In this document: piece by piece, positions 1 through 6,754 of the stretch | How positions within the stretch are numbered: the stretch's first letter is position 1 | How the letters are laid out: each line of letters begins with the position of its first letter | NCBI GenBank assembly: GCA_946626265.1 | Contig: CAMOUE010000033.1 | Span: 1-15,021 of the forward strand | Source: an uncultured Eggerthellaceae bacterium | GTDB taxonomy: Bacteria > Actinomycetota > Coriobacteriia > Coriobacteriales > Eggerthellaceae | Reading direction: 5' to 3' | Length of the DNA: 15,021 nucleotides | Notes under the pieces: generated by a model | Database searches by the model: none | What the model was told of the DNA's origin: nothing | The model's input: only the letters and a program-made list of their open reading frames with translations | Position numbers and translations under genes: made by a program

Positions 1-1278
1 GAAGCCGGAAAGCCGGCGGCGAGCTTCGCCGACATCGAAAACCCCATCGTCATCGGCAACATCCGCATGGGCTTCGGGCACTACCGCATCGCCATGGCCA
101 TGGCATCTGCCGCGCATGCGCTCGGCTACACGCCGCTCTGGTTCGACCTGATGGGCTTCCCCGACACCACGTGCACGAAGCTCGTCTCGCACCAAAACGA
201 CCTGTACTCGATGGGATCGCGCCTCTCCCAGCGAATCCCCCTGTTCAACAAGCTCGTATGGGAGCCCTTGAACTCCGAAGGGTTCCGCAAGCTCACCTAC
301 AACGCCGCCGACCAGAAGGCCGCCGAGCTCATGACCGCGCCCTACGCGGACCTTCCAAACGACATCCCCTTCGTCGGCACGCACGCCTGGCCTGCGCAGG
401 CGGCCGTGCATGCGGGCCTGACCAACGTGGTGAACGCCATTCCCGACAACTGGCCCATGGCGCTGCACCTGGCAGAGGGGGCGACGCACGCCATCCAGAC
501 GCCGTCGGCGTACCTCGGCTACAAGGCGCTGCGCGGCATGGACAAGAAGCGCATCCTCAAGCCGATGCCCGCGGAATCGCTCTACTACACCGGCCACTAC
601 ATCGACCACGAGCTCGTCCTCAACATTCCGTTCGACTGCGCGCGGCGCGTCGGGCGGGCGACGACGGGCGCGCCGCTTCGCTACCTGCTCTCCGTCGGGG
701 GCGCAGGCGCCCAGTTCGACTTGTTCCGCGGCATCATCGAGCACTTGCTGCCCTATATCGAGGCGGGCAAGGCTGCACTGTTCGTCAACGTCGGCGACCA
801 CGAGAACGTATGGCGCAAGCTGAAGGCCGCAATCCCGACGCTCGCGAGCGCCAAGGAGCATTTCGACGACTTCGACGAGACGGCCGCGTTCGCCGAAGAC
901 GCCCTCGACGGCGAGGTGCACGGCGTGCACGCGTTCGGCGACAGCGACATATTCGGCGCAGTCTATTCGACGAACCTGCTCATGCGCGCATGCGACCTGC
1001 TCGTCACGAAGCCGAGCGAGCTGGCCTTCTACCCCGTGCCGAAGCTCATGATCAAGCGCGTCGGCGGACATGAGGCATGGGGGGCCGTGCGCGCGGCGGA
1101 GCTGGGAGACGGCACCTACGAGCTGGAGACGCTGCCCGAGATCTGCGGCATGATCGACCTCGTGCAAGCCGAGCCCGCGATCGTCGTCGACATGTGCGAC
1201 AACATCGAGGCCGCCGACGCCGTGGGCATATACGACGGCGCCTACCACGTCGTCCATCTCGCCGCTCAGGCGCGATGA
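1..1278 (+). CDS. GT-B-like glycosyltransferase-type protein, 5' partial
   Basis: The reading frame is open from the first base and the residues before the first Met (codon 67) already look like a Rossmann strand (IVIGNI), so the gene begins upstream and 425 residues are visible. A GFGHYR turn at residues 24-29 resembles the glycine-rich N-terminal loop of MGDG synthase/MurG-like (GT28-type) enzymes. A second glycine-rich strand, LLSVGGAGAQ, near residue 231 looks like the start of the C-terminal GT-B domain. CDLLVTKPSE with K337-P338 corresponds to the 'adlvvtKPG' element that binds the nucleotide sugar in such enzymes. There is no obvious membrane segment in the visible part. The similarity is at motif level only; donor, acceptor and true enzymatic activity are unknown. 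It could equally be a conserved family of unknown function with this fold. The next gene is convergent, so nothing downstream shares its transcript. Confidence 0.7.
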   Translation, partial: EAGKPAASFADIENPIVIGNIRMGFGHYRIAMAMASAAHALGYTPLWFDLMGFPDTTCTKLVSHQNDLYSMGSRLSQRIPLFNKLVWEPLNSEGFRKLTYNAADQKAAELMTAPYADLPNDIPFVGTHAWPAQAAVHAGLTNVVNAIPDNWPMALHLAEGATHAIQTPSAYLGYKALRGMDKKRILKPMPAESLYYTGHYIDHELVLNIPFDCARRVGRATTGAPLRYLLSVGGAGAQFDLFRGIIEHLLPYIEAGKAALFVNVGDHENVWRKLKAAIPTLASAKEHFDDFDETAAFAEDALDGEVHGVHAFGDSDIFGAVYSTNLLMRACDLLVTKPSELAFYPVPKLMIKRVGGHEAWGAVRAAELGDGTYELETLPEICGMIDLVQAEPAIVVDMCDNIEAADAVGIYDGAYHVVHLAAQAR

Positions 1279-1336
1279 CGCGGTAGGCGCCTTAGTTCGC
1301 CGGAGGTCCTTCGCCCAACGCGCTAGGCTCGGTCCG

Positions 1337-1975
1337 CTAGAGGACCTTCACGTCCTCGGCATTGCAGATGAGCGTGCGGCCGGCAGCGGTGCCGTACCCG
1401 TCGACGACGCCCCAAACGCCGGTCACCTCGACCTGCGCCTTGTTCTCGGGATAGTCGTCGGCCGTCCAGCCCTCGACGTAGAAGTTGACGCCCTTGAGAA
1501 CGCCGCCCTCGCCCTTGATGCCGACCGAATCGCTGACCTTCTTGACACCGCCCTCGTCCTTCGTGTAGCGGCTCACCTGGCCCTTGATGTGCATGACCTT
1601 GCCGTTGTCGGCATCGAGCAGGTCGGGCGTGCGGTTCGTGAACTCGTCCATGAACGCGAACGCCTCGGCGTCGTCCATCGCCGCCACGTCGAAGTCGACG
1701 TTGCTCACGTCGACCTTGGCAACCGCGGCCGCACTGCTCGCGGCCGCACTGCTCGACGCGGCTGCCGCACTGCTCGCGGCCGCCTCGCTCGATGCGGCCT
1801 CGCTCGACGCGGCTGCCGCGCTTGCTGCAGAGCTCGAAGCCTCAGCTGCTTCGCTAGCCGCCGCCGAGCCCGATGCCGATGCCGATGCGGCGCTGCTCGA
1901 GGCGCTCCCGCCCGAGCATGCGGCCAAGCCCATGGCGAGCACTACCGCACATGCCGCTAGAACCAGTTTCCTCAT
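1337..1975 (-). CDS. Lipoprotein with Ser/Ala-rich stalk and small C-terminal domain
   Basis: I chose the ATG at 1975 because it follows an AAAGGGGAG ribosome site by about five bases; an in-frame ATG 33 bases upstream (2008) lacks this. The 212-residue product starts with a short basic n-region (MRK), a hydrophobic stretch and the lipobox L17-A18-A19-C20, so it should be cleaved at Cys20, lipidated and held on the outer face of the membrane. Residues 21 to about 86 contain almost only Ala, Ser, Gly and Glu, a flexible stalk. The last 126 residues form a compact, acidic domain with alternating beta-type segments (VMHIKGQVSRY, VNFYVEGW, AQVEVTGVWG) that resembles an OB-fold (tRNA_anti-like) lipoprotein domain. 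That fold is an inference. It is a single gene, divergent from the glycoside hydrolase. I do not recognise a specific function. Confidence 0.85.
   Translation of the reverse strand: MRKLVLAACAVVLAMGLAACSGGSASSSAASASASGSAAASEAAEASSSAASAAAASSEAASSEAAASSAAAASSSAAASSAAAVAKVDVSNVDFDVAAMDDAEAFAFMDEFTNRTPDLLDADNGKVMHIKGQVSRYTKDEGGVKKVSDSVGIKGEGGVLKGVNFYVEGWTADDYPENKAQVEVTGVWGVVDGYGTAAGRTLICNAEDVKVL
1720..1915. repeat. Degenerate Ala/Ser-codon repeat coding the lipoprotein stalk
   Basis: On the + strand, units such as GCACTGCTCG, CGGCCGC and GACGCGGCTGC recur with irregular spacing. Read on the minus strand they encode a chain of Ala and Ser with occasional Glu. The repetition is imperfect, which fits a low-complexity linker that can expand or contract by slippage while staying in frame. 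No unit is regular enough to call a tandem array with a fixed period. Confidence 0.6.
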
Positions 1976-2077
1976 GACGCTCCCCTTTCCTCGCGACCAC
2001 CGCGTCATGCGGCCTTAAAACCGCACGGCCGCAACTTCACGCCAGCCCGCAGGGCGCAGGCCGGGTATCTAGAGTGA

Positions 2078-2105
2078 AATTTATCATCGTTATTCGCCGG
2101 GCGAA
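2078..2105 (-). promoter_or_regulatory. Candidate promoter for the lipoprotein gene
   Basis: On the minus strand TTCGCC (2105-2100) lies 16 bases from TAAATT (2083-2078), a weak -35 and a moderate -10. Transcription would start near 2070 and give a leader of about 95 bases before the ATG at 1975. The call rests on weak matches in an AT-richer patch. Confidence 0.3.
2093..2105. promoter_or_regulatory. 13-base perfect palindrome, possible operator
   Basis: TTCGCC-G-GGCGAA is an exact dyad. It overlaps the proposed -35 of the lipoprotein promoter and lies about 160 bases upstream of the glycoside hydrolase start. Such a dyad could bind a dimeric repressor. No regulator gene lies in the window to pair it with. 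Confidence 0.3.
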
Positions 2106-2225
2106 ACTCGATTGGCGATTTGATCCTGCGATTTCGGCGGAATGCACCGAACCGCCCGCAAACGCCAGCTCGTCCAACGCGCGGGCGAACCGCGGGCGAT
2201 GCGTGCGACGGGCGCCGCAACGAGT

Positions 2226-2251
2226 TAGGATATCCACGTGAAAGAGAGGAG
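2226..2251 (+). promoter_or_regulatory. Possible -10 and ribosome site of the glycoside hydrolase
   Basis: TAGGAT (2226-2231) is a possible -10 hexamer, but no convincing -35 precedes it. The ribosome site AGGAG (2247-2251), five bases before the ATG at 2257, is clear and fixes the start. Confidence 0.35.
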
Positions 2252-2256
2252 ACGCA

Positions 2257-4629
2257 ATGAGGCGAACGCCATTCGACGACGGCTGGACGTTCTCGCGAAA
2301 CGACGGCGAATACGAACCTGTCGTCGTGCCCCACGACGCCATGCTGGGCAACGAACGCCGAGAAGACGCGCCTGCGGGAAGCGCGAGCGGATACTATACG
2401 GGTGCGCGATACCGGTACCGCAAGTCGTTCGAGCTGAGCGAATCGCAGGCGAACGGCGTCTTGAAACTCGAGTTCGAAGGCGTGTACCGAGACGCGCGCA
2501 TCGCCGTCAACGGCAATGCGCTCGAAGCGCCCCCCTACGGTTTCGTCCCCTTCCTCATCGACATCTCCCCCGCCGTTCGACCCGGCGCGAACGTCATCGA
2601 AGTCGAGGCGGACAACGAGAGCCAGCCGGACTGCCGCTGGTATTCCGGCGGCGGCCTGTACCGTCCCGTCTGGTTGTGGGAAGGCGGCCCGCTCCACATC
2701 GAGCCGGAGGGCATCCGCGTGACGACGCTGTCATACGACCCGGCAACCGTCCGCGTGCAAGTCCGGGCGACCGGCGGGACTCCAAGCGTTTCGATCGTCG
2801 ATCCCGGCGGGGCGGTCGTGGCATGCGGCGAGGGCCGCGATTGCACGTTGTCCATCCCGCGTGCGCAACTCTGGAGCGAAGAGCGCCCCGACCTGTACCG
2901 ATGCCGCGTGACGTTGACCGCGGACGGAACGGCCGACGTGACCGACCAGGCTGAAACGTCATTTGGGATCCGCATGGTCGAGTGGAACGAGGGCGGGCTG
3001 TTCGTGAACGGCCGCGAGACGCTGCTGCGCGGCGGTTGCATCCACTGCGACAACGGCGTGCTCGGCGCCGCATCGTGGCCCGCAAGCGAGCGGAGGCGCA
3101 TCCGGCTGCTCAAGCAGGCGGGGTTCAACGCCGTGCGCGTCGCGCACAATCCCGCGCCGGCCGCCCTGCTCGAAGCATGCGACGAGATGGGCGTGTACGT
3201 CATGGACGAGGCGTGGGACATGTGGTTCATGCGCAAGAACCCGCACGATTACGCGCAGCACTTCCTCGGCTGGTGCGACCACGACCTTCGCCGACTCGTA
3301 TCGCACGACTACAACCACCCGAGCGTCATCATGTACTCGATCGGCAACGAGATCGCGGACCCCCTCGCCCCCGGAGGGGTCGAACTCGAGCGCTCGCTCG
3401 TCGACCTCGTGCATGCGCTCGATTCGACACGCCCTGTCACCTGCGGATTCAACCTCACGATGATGGTGATGGAGCGCATAGGGCGCAGATGGTACGCCCA
3501 GAACGACGGCGATGCGCAAGCCTCGCTCGTGAACGGCGACGACGAGCCCCCGCGGGGCAGCCTCCTGTTCAACCTCGCGGCACAGGCGACCGGCACGGGC
3601 ATGACGCTTCTCGCCAACGCGCCCGGGGCCGACGCGCTCGTCTCTCCTGCGCTCGACGCGCTCGACATAGCCGGCTACAACTACGCAGCCGCCCGCTACC
3701 GCGTCGATGCGCGAAAGCACCCAAGCCGAATCGTCGTCGGCACCGAGACGTTCCCCTACGACCTGCCGCGCAACTGGAAGCTCGTCGAGGAGCTGCCCAA
3801 CCTCGTCGGCGATTTCATGTGGGCCGGCTGGGACTACCTCGGCGAGGCGGGCGCGGGCGCCTGGGCGTACACGGCCGAAGAGGCGGGATTCAGCAAGCCG
3901 TGGCCTTGGCTTGTCGCCGGCTCGGGCGCGCTCGACATCCTGGGAAACCCCAACGCCCATGCCGCGCTCGCAGGCGCAGTGTGGAAAACGGCTTCGGCCC
4001 CCTCGATCGCCGCGCGGCCCGTCAACGTGATGGACGGCAAGACCTACCGGGCGACCTGGCGCGGCTCGGACGCGATTCCAAGCTGGTCGTGGCGCGGATG
4101 CGAAGGCGTTACGACGGAAGTCGAGGTGTATGCACACGACGCCCGATCGGTACGGCTCGAGCTCGACGGCCGCATCGTCGGCACGCGTCCGGTAAAGCGT
4201 TTCGTCTCCCGTTTCGAAGTCGAGTACCGCCCCGGCACGCTCACGGCAATCGCGCTCGACGAAACCGGCCGCGAGGTCTCCCGCTCGTCACTCGCCTCGG
4301 CGCAAGGCCCGCTGCGCCTCGAGGCCGCACCCGAGACTCCGACCGCGAAAGCAGGGGACGTCGCCTACGTGGCCATCGCCATCGTCGGCGCGAACGGGGT
4401 GGTCGAATCGAACGCGGACGAGCGCGTCGAGATCGAAGTCCTCGACGGTGAGCTTGTCGGCTTCGGCAGCGCACGGCCCGCCACGACCGAAAGCTTCCTC
4501 GCAGGGTCGTATACGACGTATCGGGGTCGCGCAATCGCGGTCGTGCACCGTAGCGGGCCGGGAAACGCGACGCTCGTCGCCACCGGTCCGACGCTCGGCA
4601 CGGCATCGGTCCTCATACCGTTCGCGTAA
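2257..4629 (+). CDS. Glycoside hydrolase family 2 (beta-galactosidase/beta-glucuronidase type)
   Basis: The 790-residue protein hydrolyses a terminal beta-linked sugar, probably a galactoside, glucuronide or similar. Domains in order: a jelly-roll sugar-binding domain (about 1-150; YRDARIAVNG and GGLYRPVWLW are typical of family 2), an Ig-like domain (about 155-245), a TIM barrel (about 250-575), a DUF4982-like domain (about 589-680) and a C-terminal Ig-like family 2 domain (about 685-790). The acid/base is E365 in SIGNEIA; the nucleophile is E497 in VGTETFPYD; YNYAAARY lies between them as in related enzymes. There is no signal peptide or anchor, so it should act in the cytosol on imported oligosaccharide or conjugate. 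An AGGAG site five bases upstream supports the start. No sugar transporter or regulator adjoins it, so the substrate cannot be read from context. Its stop is only 17 bases from the convergent amidase stop. Confidence 0.92.
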   Translation: MRRTPFDDGWTFSRNDGEYEPVVVPHDAMLGNERREDAPAGSASGYYTGARYRYRKSFELSESQANGVLKLEFEGVYRDARIAVNGNALEAPPYGFVPFLIDISPAVRPGANVIEVEADNESQPDCRWYSGGGLYRPVWLWEGGPLHIEPEGIRVTTLSYDPATVRVQVRATGGTPSVSIVDPGGAVVACGEGRDCTLSIPRAQLWSEERPDLYRCRVTLTADGTADVTDQAETSFGIRMVEWNEGGLFVNGRETLLRGGCIHCDNGVLGAASWPASERRRIRLLKQAGFNAVRVAHNPAPAALLEACDEMGVYVMDEAWDMWFMRKNPHDYAQHFLGWCDHDLRRLVSHDYNHPSVIMYSIGNEIADPLAPGGVELERSLVDLVHALDSTRPVTCGFNLTMMVMERIGRRWYAQNDGDAQASLVNGDDEPPRGSLLFNLAAQATGTGMTLLANAPGADALVSPALDALDIAGYNYAAARYRVDARKHPSRIVVGTETFPYDLPRNWKLVEELPNLVGDFMWAGWDYLGEAGAGAWAYTAEEAGFSKPWPWLVAGSGALDILGNPNAHAALAGAVWKTASAPSIAARPVNVMDGKTYRATWRGSDAIPSWSWRGCEGVTTEVEVYAHDARSVRLELDGRIVGTRPVKRFVSRFEVEYRPGTLTAIALDETGREVSRSSLASAQGPLRLEAAPETPTAKAGDVAYVAIAIVGANGVVESNADERVEIEVLDGELVGFGSARPATTESFLAGSYTTYRGRAIAVVHRSGPGNATLVATGPTLGTASVLIPFA

Positions 4630-4646
4630 CGCCACCCGCGCCGAAC

Positions 4647-5435
4647 TCAATAGACATCAGGCCTGCGATGCTGCAGGACGGGAATGCGCCGGCGGGCGCG
4701 CTCGAGCTCGGAGGTGTCGATGCGCGCGACGGCGAGCCCTTCCGCCTCGCCGGCCCGCACGCGCACCGCGCCATCGGGCCCGACGAGCATGCTGTTGCCG
4801 ATGTACCCGTCGTCCGCGCGGCACACGCCGGCGACGAACAGCTCGTTTTCGATCGCCCGCGCAGCGAGCAGGGTCTCCCAGTGCCGGACCTTGTCCGGGC
4901 CGGCCACCCATGCGGACGGGTACACGAGCAAATCGCACCCGCGAAGTGCCGCATGACGGGCGACTTCCGGAAACCGCAGGTCGTAGCATATTGCCAAACC
5001 GAGCTTGCCGAACGGCGTGCCTATGGGGTCGAACAGCTCGTCGGAGGCCGCCATGCGCTCGGACTCGCGCGTCGTCTCCGAGTCGAACAGGTGGACCTTG
5101 CGGTACACGCCGCGCTGGGCGCCCTCGTCGTCGACGACGAGGGCCGTGTTGTAGGGAAGACCCCCCTTCCCGTTGAGCTCGTTCATCGTGAACACGATCC
5201 ACAATCCCCCCGCACGGGCGATTTCGGCGACCGCGCACGCAAACGGGCCGTCTACGGGTTGGGACTGCGCGAGGAAATCGCCCAGCTCGCTTTCGTAACG
5301 GCTCATGAGGCACTCGGGAAACACGAGCAGGTCGACGCCCGCCTCATGTGCGTCGCGCGCGTATGCCTCGACGAGCGACACGACGTCGCCGTCGTCTGGA
5401 TGACATGTCTGGGCAAGCCCCACCGTCACGTTCAT
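4647..5435 (-). CDS. Nitrilase-superfamily amidase (Nit1/Nit2-like)
   Basis: A 262-residue carbon-nitrogen hydrolase of normal length. The catalytic triad is visible: E41 in VFPEC, K113 in YRKVHLFD and the nucleophile C150 in AICYDLRFPE. The C-terminal RRPDVY closes the protein as in many family members. These enzymes hydrolyse amides through a thioester intermediate in the cytosol. YRKVHLFDSE followed by RES and CYDLRFPE most resembles the Nit1/Nit2 branch (deaminated glutathione amidase or omega-amidase), which repairs or recycles alpha-keto acid amides. That specificity is inferred. The start has a GGGGAGG site five bases upstream. It lies 67 bases downstream of the methyltransferase on the same strand with no terminator between, so the two are probably co-transcribed. 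Confidence 0.88.
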   Translation of the reverse strand: MNVTVGLAQTCHPDDGDVVSLVEAYARDAHEAGVDLLVFPECLMSRYESELGDFLAQSQPVDGPFACAVAEIARAGGLWIVFTMNELNGKGGLPYNTALVVDDEGAQRGVYRKVHLFDSETTRESERMAASDELFDPIGTPFGKLGLAICYDLRFPEVARHAALRGCDLLVYPSAWVAGPDKVRHWETLLAARAIENELFVAGVCRADDGYIGNSMLVGPDGAVRVRAGEAEGLAVARIDTSELERARRRIPVLQHRRPDVY

Positions 5436-5502
5436 GCGTACCTCCCCACTGCCCGGCTGCGCGCCGATCTGACCGGACGCCGAGCGCCAAACGGCCGGCT
5501 TC

Positions 5503-6261
5503 CTAGCGAAACTCGCTGATGTCCTTCACGAGCTGTTGCGAATGGCGGTCGATTCCGTCCGCCTTGAACACGCGGATATCCGTGGCGACGAACCCGCACG
5601 GCTCGTCGCCTTCCGCCACGGGCACCGTCAGCCCGCCGCGCGCGTCGGCGGCGGGTTCGACCTTGCCGCCCGAATACGCGTCGACGGTCGTGATGTCGAA
5701 GCCGGCGGATGCGAGCCAGCCTATGAGGTCTTTGCGGTGCGGCGCCGCCTGCACGGCGTTGCCGAGCGCGCGGGCCCGTGCGACGACGTCCTTGTTGCGC
5801 GGTCCTGTCGCCAGCACCGTATCGCACACGAGCAGGCCGCCGGGCTTCAGCGCCGCAAATATGTTCCTCAAAGCCTCGATCGGATCGAGGAACAGGTTCA
5901 ACGAGCAGTTCACGTATGCGAAATCGGCAACGCCCTCGCCCGTCGCCTCGGCAAGCCGCTCGGGATAGGCGACGTGCAGCTCCATGCATTCGGCTGGAAC
6001 CGCCGCCTTCTCGGCTGCATGCGCTACGCCGGCGCGCGCCTCGGATACGTAGTCTTCGCGCCAGTCGACGCCGATCGCCCTGCCGCGTTCGCCCACCTGC
6101 TCGGCAAGCTTGTACACGCCCTTTCCGCGACGGCATGCCACGTCGAGGGCCGTCTTGCAGTAAAGCTCCTTGGGGATCGACATCGCGCACGTGCCGTCGT
6201 AGCCGTTTTGCTCGGGCAGCGCCGCGTAATACGCTTCCAACTCGTCCGTCTCGTACTTCAT
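5503..6261 (-). CDS. SAM-dependent methyltransferase with variant motif I (ArsM-like class I)
   Basis: This 252-residue protein has a class I Rossmann methyltransferase layout: motif I at residues 39-48, the acidic residue D66 ending strand beta2 (IGVDW), the beta4 region FAYVNCSLNLF near 114-124, and LKPGGLLVCD at 138-147. Sequence and spacing (KLAEQVGERGRAIGVDW) resemble arsenite/ubiquinone-type methyltransferases. Motif I reads LDVACRRGKG, where the family normally has DxGxGxG; two glycines are replaced by Ala42 and Arg44. Seven cysteines occur (25, 35, 43, 92, 119, 146, 222). The substrate is unknown: arsenite is one idea, a small metabolite another. It heads a probable two-gene unit with the amidase and faces the ArsC/Spx-like gene across 116 bases. 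The ATG at 6261 has an AGAGGA site, but about 15 bases away, so initiation may be weak. Confidence 0.8.
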   Translation of the reverse strand: MKYETDELEAYYAALPEQNGYDGTCAMSIPKELYCKTALDVACRRGKGVYKLAEQVGERGRAIGVDWREDYVSEARAGVAHAAEKAAVPAECMELHVAYPERLAEATGEGVADFAYVNCSLNLFLDPIEALRNIFAALKPGGLLVCDTVLATGPRNKDVVARARALGNAVQAAPHRKDLIGWLASAGFDITTVDAYSGGKVEPAADARGGLTVPVAEGDEPCGFVATDIRVFKADGIDRHSQQLVKDISEFR

Positions 6262-6287
6262 AACGTCAATAGCACTTCCTCTCGTTC

Positions 6288-6311
6288 AAGCGGGGGCGTC
6301 GCTCCCCGCTT
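6288..6311. promoter_or_regulatory. Interrupted palindrome between divergent genes
   Basis: AAGCGGGG (6288-6295) and CCCCGCTT (6304-6311) are exact inverted arms separated by eight bases. The element lies about 30 bases upstream of the methyltransferase start and about 70 upstream of the ArsC-like start. It could be an operator serving both genes. In the methyltransferase leader RNA it would form an eight-pair hairpin just before the ribosome site. There is no T-tract on either side, so a terminator is unlikely. Confidence 0.4.
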
Positions 6312-6336
6312 CATCGCATCCCGACTATGGTAGCAT
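6309..6336 (+). promoter_or_regulatory. Weak candidate promoter for the ArsC/Spx-like gene
   Basis: CTTCAT (6309-6314) and TAGCAT (6331-6336) are spaced by 16 bases and precede the gene by about 40 bases. The -10 match is fair and the -35 poor. TATGGT at 6326 is an alternative -10. Confidence 0.25.
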
Positions 6337-6377
6337 CAACGCGAACGCAAGCGCCACGTCCACGAGAGGAGACCCCC

Positions 6378-6728
6378 ATGTTGTTCGTCGAATACCCGAA
6401 GTGCTCCACCTGCAAGAAGGCCAAGGCCTGGCTCGACGGGCGCGGCCTCGCCTACGACGACCGCCACATCGTGGAAGACAACCCGACGGCAGACGAGCTG
6501 CGCGCATGGCATGGCGCGAGCGGGCTGCCGCTCAAGCGCTTCTTCAACACGAGCGGCATGCTCTACCGCGACATGGGATTGAAGGACAAGCTTCCCGACA
6601 TGTCCGAAGACGACATGCTCGACCTGCTCGCGACAAACGGCATGCTCGTCAAGCGACCGCTTCTCGTGCTCGACGACACGGTGCTCGTCGGATTCCGCGT
6701 GAAGGAATGGGAGGCCGCGCTCGCCTAG
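6378..6728 (+). CDS. ArsC/Spx-family thioredoxin-fold protein (YffB-like)
   Basis: The 116-residue protein matches the usual length of the ArsC-like family (about 115-120). It opens with a beta strand (MLFVEYP) and the redox pair C9-x-x-C12 in KCSTCKKA. Later come LPLKRFFNTSG, the family's typical middle segment, and RPLLVLDDTVLVGFRVKEWE at the end, the ArsC/YffB 'RP..v......vGf' signature. Members include glutaredoxin-dependent arsenate reductases, the redox regulator Spx and uncharacterised YffB/MgsR proteins. The CxxC pair fits Spx/MgsR or a thiol-dependent reductase better than classical ArsC, but function is not settled. The ATG at 6378 follows AGAGGAG by six bases; upstream in-frame codons back to 6327 lack a site. 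The next gene, a cysteine synthase, is convergent at 26 bases, and no terminator is evident between them. Confidence 0.88.
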   Translation: MLFVEYPKCSTCKKAKAWLDGRGLAYDDRHIVEDNPTADELRAWHGASGLPLKRFFNTSGMLYRDMGLKDKLPDMSEDDMLDLLATNGMLVKRPLLVLDDTVLVGFRVKEWEAALA

Positions 6729-6754
6729 GCGCCTTTCCCCGGCCCCGTCTTTCC

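Larger units (their letters stand above)
1976..2256. promoter_or_regulatory. Divergent control region, lipoprotein / glycoside hydrolase
   Basis: This 281-base gap is the only sizeable intergenic stretch in the first 5 kb and contains the most AT-rich patch there (about 2072-2095). Both flanking genes start from it, pointing away from each other. It holds a candidate minus-strand promoter, a 13-base palindrome, a 7-base inverted repeat (TGCGGCC 2008-2014 with GGCCGCA 2027-2033) in the likely lipoprotein leader, and two copies of GCGATTT 13 bases apart (2115 and 2128). I see no open frame with its own ribosome site and no recognised riboswitch. Confidence 0.6.

Noticed and set aside
1720..1915. 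CRISPR or fixed-period tandem repeat
   Set aside because: Units are imperfect, irregularly spaced and in frame with an Ala/Ser stalk, with no spacers.
6288..6311. Intrinsic terminator between the divergent genes
   Set aside because: No T-tract follows on either strand, and it lies upstream of both genes, not after one.
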